NCBI GenBank assembly: GCA_964643485.1
Contig: CAZXRA010000029.1
Location: 1 to 17,627, forward strand
DNA from: Iamia sp964643485
GTDB taxonomy: Bacteria > Actinomycetota > Acidimicrobiia > Acidimicrobiales > Iamiaceae
Length of the DNA: 17,627 nucleotides
Direction: 5' to 3'
Below are positions 1 to 7,401 of the stretch, one piece after another. The position numbers were made by a program, and so were the translations under genes. Positions within the stretch are counted from its first letter, which is position 1; each line of letters opens with the position of its first letter. The notes under the pieces were generated by a model. The model was not told where the DNA came from. It was given only the letters and a program-made list of their open reading frames with translations, and made no database searches.

Positions 1-844
1 CCAGGGCGAGCGCCGACACCAGGGCCAGGGCGGTCATGAAGACGTACTGGCCCATGGCGGTGCGCACCCCGATCTGGGCCACCCGCTCGGCCCGGGCCCG
101 GAACTCGGCCGCCTCCCGCTCGGGCTGGCCGAAGAGCTTGACGAGGGTGGCCCCGGGGGCGGAGAAGCGCTCGGTCATCTGGCTGGTCATGGCCGAGTTG
201 TGGTCAGCCGCCTCCCGCTCCAGGTGGGCCAGGCGGGCGCCCATGCGCCGGGCCGGGATCAAGAAGACGGGAAGCAGCACCAGCGACAGCAGGGTGATCT
301 GCCACGACAACGTGAGCATCACACCGAGGGTGAGGACCAGGACGATGATGTTGCTGACGACGTCGGAGAGCGTCCAGGTGAAGGCCCGCTGGGCCCCGAT
401 CACGTCGTTGTCGAGCCGACTCACCAGGGCACCGGTGCGGGTGCGGGTGAAGAAGGCCACGGGCATGCGCTGCACGTGCCCGAACACGGCCCGGCGCAGG
501 TCGAGGATGAGGCCCTCGCCGATGCGGGACGACTGCCAGCGCTCGGCCACGCCGGTGAAGGCCTCGGCCACGGCGATGGCCGCGATGATCAGGCCGAGGC
601 GGATCACCGTGCTCTCCGAGCCGTTGCCCACGATCTCGTCGACGACCCGCCCGGCCAGCACCGGGGTGGCCACGGTGAGGACGGCGCCGACGGCGCTGAG
701 CACGAGGTAGATCACGATGGCCCGTCGGTGAGGACGGGCGAAGCGGATCACCCGGCGGACGGTGGCCCGGCTGATGCGGCGGCCGCTGCGGTCGCCGTGG
801 ACGGCGCTCTCCAGCGCCATCCAGTGGGTGAAGTCCATCTGCAT
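1..844 (-). CDS. ABC exporter, transmembrane domain (partial, C-terminus off the left edge)
   Basis: The visible 281 residues are the membrane domain of a type I ABC exporter (ABC_membrane family), which exports lipids, drugs or peptides with energy from a fused nucleotide-binding domain. Hydrophobic helices lie at about residues 42-66, 82-103, 155-178 and 180-198, with another starting near 262. The coupling region reads MPVAFFTRTRTGALVSRLDNDV (quoted in part, residues 127-148), the classic FFxxxxTGxLxSRLxNDV signature. The ATPase domain expected after about residue 340 lies outside the window. I chose the ATG at 844; a second ATG two codons in (838) is possible, and no clear ribosome binding site decides between them. 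It follows the SpoIID-type gene on the same strand after a 75-base gap that contains a perfect 11-base dyad. The substrate cannot be told from this half. Family confidence is high. Confidence 0.9.
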   Translation of the reverse strand, partial: MQMDFTHWMALESAVHGDRSGRRISRATVRRVIRFARPHRRAIVIYLVLSAVGAVLTVATPVLAGRVVDEIVGNGSESTVIRLGLIIAAIAVAEAFTGVAERWQSSRIGEGLILDLRRAVFGHVQRMPVAFFTRTRTGALVSRLDNDVIGAQRAFTWTLSDVVSNIIVLVLTLGVMLTLSWQITLLSLVLLPVFLIPARRMGARLAHLEREAADHNSAMTSQMTERFSAPGATLVKLFGQPEREAAEFRARAERVAQIGVRTAMGQYVFMTALALVSALAL

Positions 845-886
845 GGCCCCAGGCTGGCACCTCTCCCGCCGAGCGCCACCGTCCCC

Positions 887-910
887 ACCGAACTTCGCTC
901 GAAGTTCGGT
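887..910. promoter_or_regulatory. Perfect 11-bp inverted repeat (terminator-like hairpin or operator)
   Basis: ACCGAACTTCG (887-897) and CGAAGTTCGGT (900-910) are exact reverse complements separated by two bases. The dyad begins 10 bases after the stop of the SpoIID-type gene and ends 43 bases before the start of the ABC exporter gene, both on the minus strand. It could be a transcription terminator hairpin, but no T-tract follows on either strand. It could equally be an operator for a dimeric repressor of the exporter. It is not a mycobacterial-type LexA box, because the GAAC and GTTC half-sites are too far apart. The repeat is seen directly; its role is inferred. Confidence 0.6.
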
Positions 911-919
911 CTCAGGGGG

Positions 920-2827
920 TCAGGCGGCGGTGAACCAGTTGGAGTTGAGGCCGAGGGCGCTGCGCACCTGGTCGCCAGTGAGGGTGACGCTGCCGCCGGT
1001 GAACACGACCCGCACCATGAGCACTCGTCCCCCCATGTCGCCGAGGCCGTTGCGGGACCACTGGTCGAAGCGGACGAAGTCGCCACGACCCCCGCCGATG
1101 GCCGCCTCGATCTGGTCGGCCGTCTTGATGACGGTCCAGGTGTGCCGGGCGTTGTTGCTGACGTCGTCACCGGCGTCGACCACGGCGGGGAACGTCCCCC
1201 CCGCCGTCCAGCCACCAGTCGACGACGAGAACTCGGTGCGGGCGATCGTCCCGTTCCCGTGCTTGCGGACCTGCCGTTCGGTGGCCGCGATGGCCGCGTC
1301 GCTGAGGGCGTGCTCCTCACGCGCCACAGTGGACATGCCCGCGGCGCGGAAGCCGTAGCCCCGGTACACCTGGCACTGGGTGCTGTCACACGTGGTGGCC
1401 CACGATCCCCACCGGGTGTCAGGAGACAGCATGTAGGAACGGGCGGCCACCGCCTGGGCCCGCAGGGCGTGGACGCCGGCCCCGCCTCCGAGTGAGGCCC
1501 ACGACGCCGGCATCTCGTTGGGCACGATGGCCCGCAACACTTGCTCCCCCCCCAACGCGTTGATGGTGCGGATCGTGCTGGTGCCGCTCAGCGATCCCTC
1601 GACGGCCCTCAGATCACCGCGGTAGTAGCGCACCCCGCCGGCCACGCAGTGCTGGAGCAGGCGGGAGATGTCGGTGTCGGACTCGGGACCCACGCGCGAC
1701 CAGACCCTGACGGGACCGCCTCGTACGCCGATCTCCGTCCACGGCCCCCCGCAGCCCGTCCCCCGCCAGACGCGGAAGCTGTTGGCTCCGACGCGGGCGA
1801 TGCGCACGGCCCCCACGTCGGCGCCGTACCCGTCGACACGGAGGATCTGGTCGGTCTGCTGGACCACCAGTTCCTGGCCGGCGCTGCCCGTCAGGTACAC
1901 GCGCTGGGTGACGTCGCTGGGCTGGGTGGCCTTCGCGGTGCCGCCGTAGAAGTGGTTCAGGATCTGGTCGGTCGACCAGCCGTGGTCGATGGCGTAGCCG
2001 AGGGCGCCGTACTGGCCCATGCCCCGACCGTGGCCCCAGCCGTGGCCGGTGAAGGTGACCTGCCCCGGGGGAGGCGGCGGGGGCAGCTCGCACCCGGGCT
2101 GGGCCAGCTCGTAGAACTCCGGCGTCGAGGCCAGGGAGGCGGCCAGGCGCACGTCGTTGGTGGTGCGGAGCCGGCCGGCCCAGTACTCCCGACCCGCGAC
2201 GTCGGGGGCCCGGTCGAGGATCTCGGCGTAGAGGCGGGTCACCCGGTCGCGGCGCGACTCGATCGAGGCGAAGAAGTCGGCGGCGACGCGGGGCCGGCCC
2301 CGGGCCCCCACCTCACTCCGCCAGAAGGCCAGCCCGGCGCTGTCGGGAGCCCGGTGGAGGATGCGGTCGTACAGCTCGGTGATGAAGCCGTCGGTGGTGC
2401 CCCCGGCCAGCCCGTAGAACTCGGCCGAGCCGTAGATCTGGGCGGCGATGGCGTTCACCAACGTGCCCCGACGCAGGCGCTCGACCCAGTAGGCGAGGCC
2501 GCCGGCGTCGGGGTTGCGGCCCAGCGCCTGCTGGTACAGGGCCGTCACCTCGGCCCGGAGCCACTCGTCGCTGGTGGAGAGGGCGGTGGGCACCTGGGAG
2601 CGGTGCATCCCGTTGCGGATGAAGGCGACGTAGCCCCAGATCTCGCCGGACGTCCCGTCCCGGTCGAGGAACACCTGGTAGCTGCGCTGGACGAAGCAGC
2701 CGTCGGGATCGGGGGCGGCCCCGGCCGGGGGCGACCCGGCAACGGGGAGCAGCGTGAGGGTGACGGCGGCCGCGACGACGGCCACCACCCTCCGGGCTCG
2801 GCTCGTCGTTGGCAATCGCCTCGGCAT
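920..2827 (-). CDS. Secreted DUF4214 / SpoIID-LytB domain protein
   Basis: This 635-residue protein is predicted to be exported and to act on peptidoglycan. A signal peptide is clear: basic residues 1-13, hydrophobic core about 14-30, likely cleavage near AGA-AP at 38. Four DUF4214-like repeats follow (about 45-85, 93-138, 148-190 and 194-240), with motifs such as LGRNPDAGGLAYW. After a proline run (249-254) comes a SpoIID/LytB region: GHGWGHGRGMGQYGALGYA at 261-279, then the core with IVPNEMPASW at 434-443 (the Glu corresponds to the catalytic acid of SpoIID lytic transglycosylases) and HALRAQAVAARSY at 453-465. In B. subtilis SpoIID the GHGxGMSQ motif lies at the C-terminal end; here it precedes the core. 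A good ribosome binding site (GAGGA, 4 bases before the ATG) supports the start. Actinobacterial homologues are widespread, but their exact wall substrate is unclear. Confidence 0.88.
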   Translation of the reverse strand: MPRRLPTTSRARRVVAVVAAAVTLTLLPVAGSPPAGAAPDPDGCFVQRSYQVFLDRDGTSGEIWGYVAFIRNGMHRSQVPTALSTSDEWLRAEVTALYQQALGRNPDAGGLAYWVERLRRGTLVNAIAAQIYGSAEFYGLAGGTTDGFITELYDRILHRAPDSAGLAFWRSEVGARGRPRVAADFFASIESRRDRVTRLYAEILDRAPDVAGREYWAGRLRTTNDVRLAASLASTPEFYELAQPGCELPPPPPPGQVTFTGHGWGHGRGMGQYGALGYAIDHGWSTDQILNHFYGGTAKATQPSDVTQRVYLTGSAGQELVVQQTDQILRVDGYGADVGAVRIARVGANSFRVWRGTGCGGPWTEIGVRGGPVRVWSRVGPESDTDISRLLQHCVAGGVRYYRGDLRAVEGSLSGTSTIRTINALGGEQVLRAIVPNEMPASWASLGGGAGVHALRAQAVAARSYMLSPDTRWGSWATTCDSTQCQVYRGYGFRAAGMSTVAREEHALSDAAIAATERQVRKHGNGTIARTEFSSSTGGWTAGGTFPAVVDAGDDVSNNARHTWTVIKTADQIEAAIGGGRGDFVRFDQWSRNGLGDMGGRVLMVRVVFTGGSVTLTGDQVRSALGLNSNWFTAA

Positions 2828-2970
2828 GGCGTCCTCGTCCTGTCAGCCGGCGCCCGCGATCCCGTCGACGCTAGGCCACGGGGACCGGGAGGGGCGGGTC
2901 ACTCGTCCTCCTGTCATCGGCCGACGGGGCCGGGCCCATGAGGATCGTCCACGACCCGCGCCGGAAGGGA

Positions 2971-3903
2971 TCAGCGGCCGTCCGGGGAGCGGGTCAGGGC
3001 GTCGAGCTGCTCCCACCGGGCCCGCAACGAGCGGGCGTGGCGGGCCATCCCGGCCCAGGGGTCGCCCTGGGCGGCCAGGCGGTCGGGGATGCTGGCGATC
3101 GTCCACCCGTCGGGGCGGAGGGCGGGATCGTCCAGCTCGTCCCAGGTGATGGGGGTGGCGACGGGAGCCCCGGCCCGGGGGCGCACCGAGTAGGGGGTCA
3201 CCGCTGTCTGGGCCCAGCCGTTGCGGGCCACGTCGACGTACAGGCGGCCCTTGCGCTTGGCCTTGCGCCCGGCGTCGGTCAACTCGTCGGGGTGGCGGAG
3301 GGCCAGCACCCGGGCCAGGGCCAGGGCGAAGGCCCCGACGGCGCCCGTCGGCGCCGACCGGTCGATGGGCGTGACCACGTGGATGCCCCGGGAGCCGGTG
3401 ACCTGGAGGTAGGCGGCCAGATCGAGCTCGTCGAGCAGCGCCCTGGTGCCGTGGGCGGCCCGGCGCACCACGTCGAAGTCGTCATCCGAGGGGTCGAGGT
3501 CGACGATCAGCAGGTCGGGGTGCTCCAGGTCGGGCGCCCGGCTGGGCCACCGGTGGAACGACACCGTGCCCAGGTTGGTGAGGGCGAGGAGGCTGGCCTC
3601 GTCGTCGACCACGGGGTGGCAGACCGTCCCCCCCTCCTTGCGGGCCTCGACGGTGCGGATCCAGTCGGGCGTCCCCTTGCCCACGTCCTTCTGGTAGAAG
3701 CCGTCGGCCCCGATGCCCTCGGGGAACCGCTGGAGCATGAGGGGCCGGTCGGCCAGGTGGCCCACTAGCACGTCGGCCACGGCGTGGTGGTAGGCAGCCA
3801 GGTCGGCCTTGGTGATCCCGTCGTCGGGGAACAGCACCCGGTCGGGGTGGGTGATCTCCACCTCGCGCCGCCCCACCCGGTACGTCGTGTCGACCTCCTC
3901 CAC
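2971..3903 (-). CDS. Stand-alone LigD-type polymerase (PolDom) protein
   Basis: The 310 residues form one archaeo-eukaryotic primase-type polymerase domain of the LigD family. In bacterial non-homologous end joining this domain adds ribo- or deoxynucleotides at breaks. Landmarks are the N-terminal THPDRVLFPDDGITKADLAAYH (quoted in part, 18-39), FYQKDVGKGTPDWI at 69-82, the two metal-binding aspartates in VDLDPSD (D135, D137), GSRGIHVVTPID at 170-181 (Ser and His that bind the incoming nucleotide), the third acidic residue in RLYVDVARN (D224) and TPYSVRPRAGAPVATPITW at 236-254. All catalytic residues are present. There is no ligase or nuclease domain, so this resembles the separate PolD1/PolD2 proteins of mycobacteria rather than full-length LigD. 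No Ku or ligase gene is in the window. The start is a GTG, 7 bases after a TAGATC -10-like hexamer, so the message may be leaderless. Confidence 0.92.
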   Translation of the reverse strand: MEEVDTTYRVGRREVEITHPDRVLFPDDGITKADLAAYHHAVADVLVGHLADRPLMLQRFPEGIGADGFYQKDVGKGTPDWIRTVEARKEGGTVCHPVVDDEASLLALTNLGTVSFHRWPSRAPDLEHPDLLIVDLDPSDDDFDVVRRAAHGTRALLDELDLAAYLQVTGSRGIHVVTPIDRSAPTGAVGAFALALARVLALRHPDELTDAGRKAKRKGRLYVDVARNGWAQTAVTPYSVRPRAGAPVATPITWDELDDPALRPDGWTIASIPDRLAAQGDPWAGMARHARSLRARWEQLDALTRSPDGR

Positions 3904-3910
3904 GGCCCCT

Positions 3911-3916
3911 GATCTA
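3911..3916 (-). promoter_or_regulatory. Candidate -10 element for a leaderless LigD-polymerase transcript
   Basis: On the minus strand the hexamer TAGATC is followed by 7 bases (AGGGGCC) and then the GTG start at 3903. This spacing places the transcription start at or next to the start codon, as in leaderless actinobacterial mRNAs. It lies in the 51-base gap after the dehalogenase stop, so the polymerase gene could be transcribed apart from the sulfatase-dehalogenase pair. No convincing -35 is seen. The last base departs from TAnnnT, which lowers confidence. Confidence 0.35.
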
Positions 3917-3954
3917 CCCCATCGAACCGGCCGGAAGCGGGACGGTCCGCGGGG

Positions 3955-4941
3955 TCAGACGACCCTGCTCTCCTCCGTCGAGAAGTAGTCCTCATCGTCA
4001 TCGGCCATGAGAGTGACGGACCCGACCAGGCTCGCCGGGGCGGCGATGAAGTCGACGAGCACCCGGGCCAGCTCGGAGCCGCAGTCCTCCTGGAGGAAGT
4101 GGCCGCCGCCCTCGATGGTGGTGTGGGGCTGGCCCGCCGTGCCGGGGACCTTCTCCCGGAAGGGCTTGGCCCCCCCGGCGGTGATGGGGTCCTTGTCGCT
4201 GAAGGCGCAGAGGAAGGGCTTCTCGAAGCGGGAGAGCACCTCCCAGGCCGCCTGGTTGTCGGCCGACGCCGGGTCGTCGGTGCTGGTGGGCACGAGGGTG
4301 GGGAAGATCCGCGCCCCGGCCTTGTAGCTCTCGTCGGGGAAGGGGGCGTCGTAGGCGGCGATCACCTCGGGGGACAGGTCGGTGGCGCACCCGCCGTTGA
4401 TGATGGCCCCGACGGGGAACGACTCCGTCGTCTGCGAGAACGTCTGCCAGGCCAGGAAGGCGTCGCTGGGCCTGCCGTGGCCGGTGGGCAGGCCGGTGTT
4501 GCCGACGGCCACCCGGGCGAAGCGGTCGGGGGCGGCGGCCACCAGGCGGAGGCCGACGAGGCCGCCCCAGTCCTGGCCGAAGAAGGTGACGTCCTTCAGG
4601 TCGAGGTGGTCGAAGACCAGCTCGCGCATCCACTCGACGTGGCGGGCGTAGGTGTAGTCGGCCATCTCGGTGGGCTTGTCGCTGCGCCCGAAGCCGACGA
4701 GGTCGGGGGCGATCACCCGGTGGCCGGCGGTGACCAGCGGCCGCACCATGTGGCGGTACAGGTAGCTCCACGAGGGCTCCCCGTGGAGGAGGAGCACAGG
4801 CGGAGCGCCGGCCGGCCCCTCGTCGATGTGGTGGACGCGCAGGGTGCCGCCCTCACCGTCGGCGACCTCGACGTAGTGGGGGGCGAACGGGTAGTCGGGC
4901 AGGTCGACGAAGCGCTCGTCGGGGGTGCGAAGGGTCTGCAT
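3955..4941 (-). CDS. Haloalkane dehalogenase (class I, DhlA-like)
   Basis: This 328-residue alpha/beta-hydrolase should hydrolyse carbon-halogen bonds of haloalkanes to alcohol and halide in the cytoplasm. It begins MQTLRTPDERFVDLPDYPF, closely like Xanthobacter DhlA. Visible active-site residues are HGEP at 53-56 (E55), the nucleophile with halide-binding Trp in GQDWGG (D124, W125), the cap-domain Trp in FLAWQTF (W165, matching DhlA W175), the acid in FSDKD (D251) and the base in GGGHFLQED (H281). The set is that of subfamily HLD-I. An acidic tail after about residue 303 (ADDDEDYFSTEE) has no DhlA counterpart. I chose the ATG at 4941, not an upstream in-frame start at 5013, because it matches DhlA's N-terminus, has a GAGGAG ribosome binding site 7 bases upstream, and avoids overlapping the sulfatase gene. 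It lies 16 bases after the sulfatase stop, so the two are probably cotranscribed. Confidence 0.93.
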   Translation of the reverse strand: MQTLRTPDERFVDLPDYPFAPHYVEVADGEGGTLRVHHIDEGPAGAPPVLLLHGEPSWSYLYRHMVRPLVTAGHRVIAPDLVGFGRSDKPTEMADYTYARHVEWMRELVFDHLDLKDVTFFGQDWGGLVGLRLVAAAPDRFARVAVGNTGLPTGHGRPSDAFLAWQTFSQTTESFPVGAIINGGCATDLSPEVIAAYDAPFPDESYKAGARIFPTLVPTSTDDPASADNQAAWEVLSRFEKPFLCAFSDKDPITAGGAKPFREKVPGTAGQPHTTIEGGGHFLQEDCGSELARVLVDFIAAPASLVGSVTLMADDDEDYFSTEESRVV

Positions 4942-4957
4942 CGAGTGCTCCTCGGAT

Positions 4958-7225
4958 CTATTGACGGGCCATGGTCTGGCGTTCGTCGGCGGCGGCGTCA
5001 CCGTCGCCGGCACGGGGTGGGCGGACGAGCTGGATGTCGACGCGGCGCAGGTCGCCCTGGAAGGGGAAGGGCGCCTCGTAGAGGTCGCTGACGGCCGAGC
5101 CGTGGTCGAGGCCGACGCTGGGGCCGATGCTCGACATGATCGACATCACGAGGGGGATGGCCACGGTGCCGACGGTGTCGCCGTCGATGACGAGGGCGGC
5201 CTCGCCGGTCTTCCCCTGGCGGCGGAACCGCACGCCGACGACCGAGGGGCCGACGGGGACGGGCCGGTCGGACCGCACCACCTGGTGATCGCCGAAGGCG
5301 TTGTAGTCGAAGACCAGGTGGTCGTCCTGGACGAAGAGGCTGAGCCCGGAGTTCTCGGTGCCCGAGGCGTAGAGCACACCGTCGGCGCCGGCCGGGCGCT
5401 CGACGGTGGCCTCCATGTCCCAGCTCCGACCGCCGAGGGCCGGGGCCACCTGGGCCGGCAGCGGCGTCAGGGGCGGGAGGTAGGTGTAGCGGCGGTCGGC
5501 GGGGTGAGGGGAGCGGTCGCGGAAGCGGGTGCCGAAGAGCTCGATGGTGCGGTCGTCGAGGGGCAGCACGCCATGGGCCTCGGCCTCCTCCCACCACAGG
5601 GCGACCAGCTCGGCCAGCTTGTCGGGCCTCTCGGCCGCCAGGTCGTGGCACTCCGACCGGTCGACCTCGACGTGGTACAGCTCCCAGACGTCGTCGTCGA
5701 AGGACGAGCCGAACGGGTGACGGGTGACCGCCTTCCACCCGTCGGCGTAGAGGCCGCGGTGGCCCATCATCTCGAAGTACTGGACGGCCTTGCGGGTCGG
5801 TGCGGCGGGATCGTCGAACGTGTACGTGAACGGCGTGCCCGTCACCGGCATCTGCTCCCGGCCCCGGAAGAGCTCCGGCGGGGTCACGCCCAACAGGTCG
5901 TAGATCGTGGGGACGATGTCGTTCACGTGGTGGAACTGGTCGCGAAGCCCGCCGGCATCGGTGATCCGCGCCGGCCAGCGCACGATGAGGGGCACGTGGA
6001 CGCCGCCCTCGTGGGTGTTCTGCTTGTACCACTTGAACGGCGTGTTGCCGGCCTGGGCCCAGCCCCACGGGTAGTTGGTGTGGCTGTGGGGGCCGCCGAT
6101 CTCGTCGATGCGCTCGATGGCCTCGTCCGGCGTCTCGAGGATGAAGTTGAAGTACTTCATCTCGTGCAGCACCCCGAAGGGCCCGCCCTCCTGGCTGGCC
6201 CCGTTGTCAGAGAGGAAGACGACCATGGTGTCGTCGGTGAGGCCGAGACGGTCGAGCCCGGCGAGGAAGCGGCCGATCTGGTCGTCGGTGTGCTCGAGGA
6301 AGGCGGCGAAGGCCTCCTGCAGGCGGGCAGCCAGGCGGCGGTGGGTGTCGGGGAGGTCGTCCCACGCCTCGACGCCCGGGTTGCGGGGGGCCAGCTCGGT
6401 GTCCGGCGGCACCACGCCCATCTCGACCTGGCGGGCGAACCAACGCTCCCGAGCCACGTCCCAGCCCTCGTCGAAGCGACCGCGCCACCGCTCCAGGTGC
6501 TCCGGTGGCGCCTGGTGGGGGGCGTGCATGGCGCCGAGGGCCATGTAGAGGAAGAAGGGCCGGTCGGGCCGGATCGACACGGCGTCGTGGATGAATCCGA
6601 GCGAGCGGTCGACCAGATCCTCGGTGAGGTGGTACCCGGGAGTGTCCCCGGAGGAGGCGGGCGGGTCGACGTGGTGGTTGTCGTAGACCAGCTCGGGGTG
6701 GAACTGGTCGGTCTCACCCTCCATGAACCCGTAGAAGCGGTCGAAGCCCCGCTGGCACGGCCACTGGTCGTAGGGGCCGGCGGCCGAGGCGTCCTCCATG
6801 GGGCACAGGTGCCACTTTCCGGCGGCGAAGGTCGTGTAGCCCTCGTCGCGCAGCACCTCGGCCACGGTGGCGGCGTGGTTCGAGATGTGGCCCCGCATGT
6901 GGGGGTAGCCGCTGCTGAAGTTGGAGAGGGCCCGCATGCCCACCTCGTGGTGGTTGCGCCCGGTGAGGAGGGCGGCCCGGGTCGGGGAGCAGAGGGGCGT
7001 GACGTGGAAGTTGGTGTAGCGGAGGCCCTGGGCGGCGAGGCCGTCGATGTGGGGCGTCGCCATGTCGGACCCGAAGCAGCCGAGCTGGGCGAAGCCGGTG
7101 TCGTCGAGGAGGATCACCACCACGTTGGGCGCGTCCTCACCGGGGTGGGGACGGACGGGCCACCACGGGGTCGACTCGGCGTGGGTGCGGCCGATGCGCC
7201 CCTGGGGGTCCTCGCCGACGGTCAT
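4958..7225 (-). CDS. Type I (formylglycine) arylsulfatase
   Basis: This 755-residue enzyme should hydrolyse sulfate esters. It carries the CSPTRAALLTGR signature (C79 to R90), in which C79 is converted to formylglycine by a maturase not seen in this window. The metal site is complete: D41 and D42 in VVILLDDTG, and D340-N341 in LSDNGAS. Other family residues are GKWHL (K137, H139), GAMHAPH (H234) and NTPFKWYKQNTHEGG (394-408, with K398). After about residue 590 comes a beta-rich C-terminal domain typical of the large (about 750 residue) AtsA-like arylsulfatases of actinobacteria and pseudomonads. No signal peptide is visible, so a cytoplasmic location is likely. The ATG at 7225 follows a modest ribosome binding site (GGGAAG). 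It is the first gene of an apparent operon with the dehalogenase. The true substrate (aryl, alkyl or steroid sulfate) cannot be told from sequence. Confidence 0.93.
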   Translation of the reverse strand: MTVGEDPQGRIGRTHAESTPWWPVRPHPGEDAPNVVVILLDDTGFAQLGCFGSDMATPHIDGLAAQGLRYTNFHVTPLCSPTRAALLTGRNHHEVGMRALSNFSSGYPHMRGHISNHAATVAEVLRDEGYTTFAAGKWHLCPMEDASAAGPYDQWPCQRGFDRFYGFMEGETDQFHPELVYDNHHVDPPASSGDTPGYHLTEDLVDRSLGFIHDAVSIRPDRPFFLYMALGAMHAPHQAPPEHLERWRGRFDEGWDVARERWFARQVEMGVVPPDTELAPRNPGVEAWDDLPDTHRRLAARLQEAFAAFLEHTDDQIGRFLAGLDRLGLTDDTMVVFLSDNGASQEGGPFGVLHEMKYFNFILETPDEAIERIDEIGGPHSHTNYPWGWAQAGNTPFKWYKQNTHEGGVHVPLIVRWPARITDAGGLRDQFHHVNDIVPTIYDLLGVTPPELFRGREQMPVTGTPFTYTFDDPAAPTRKAVQYFEMMGHRGLYADGWKAVTRHPFGSSFDDDVWELYHVEVDRSECHDLAAERPDKLAELVALWWEEAEAHGVLPLDDRTIELFGTRFRDRSPHPADRRYTYLPPLTPLPAQVAPALGGRSWDMEATVERPAGADGVLYASGTENSGLSLFVQDDHLVFDYNAFGDHQVVRSDRPVPVGPSVVGVRFRRQGKTGEAALVIDGDTVGTVAIPLVMSIMSSIGPSVGLDHGSAVSDLYEAPFPFQGDLRRVDIQLVRPPRAGDGDAAADERQTMARQ

Positions 7226-7262
7226 GCCTCGCTTCCCTGCCTCATCCGGTCAACTCCCTGGG

Positions 7263-7295
7263 CGATCTTTTGGCGTCGATTATGACAGAAGATCG
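7263..7295. promoter_or_regulatory. Inverted repeat with embedded -10-like site in the divergent sulfatase/pepE region
   Basis: CGATCTTTTG (7263-7272) and CAGAAGATCG (7286-7295) are reverse complements with one mismatch in ten, separated by 13 bases. It is a locally AT-rich patch in a very GC-rich window. Read on the minus strand, the spacer contains CATAAT (7284 to 7279), a fair -10 hexamer that would start transcription about 47 bases before the sulfatase ATG. A dyad flanking a -10 is the usual layout for a repressor operator. No good -35 is seen. The plus-strand gene pepE starts about 107 bases further on, so the site could also affect it. The repeat is direct observation; the function is inference. 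Confidence 0.5.
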
Positions 7296-7401
7296 TAGAC
7301 CCGTCGGGGTCGCCACGCCAGGGGTCCCCGGGAGAGCACCGGGGCCCCGGCGACGTAGGGTGACGACCGGCAACGAGGCTTCGAACGACAGGTCGGTACA
7401 C

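Noticed and set aside
887..910. LexA/SOS box at the perfect dyad
   Set aside because: The GAAC and GTTC half-sites are 10 bases apart instead of 4.
200..1495. Long open frames on the plus strand opposite the left-block genes (also 1541-2941, 2938-3768, 4099-5091, 4925-7285)
   Set aside because: They are antisense to genes with full catalytic motifs, have repetitive Gly/Val/Asp/His-rich composition typical of GC-rich shadow frames, and show no recognisable domain.
7270..7401. N-terminal extension of peptidase E from TTG 7270 or ATG 7282
   Set aside because: The added residues are low-complexity, match nothing in PepE, and cover the probable operator and promoter region.
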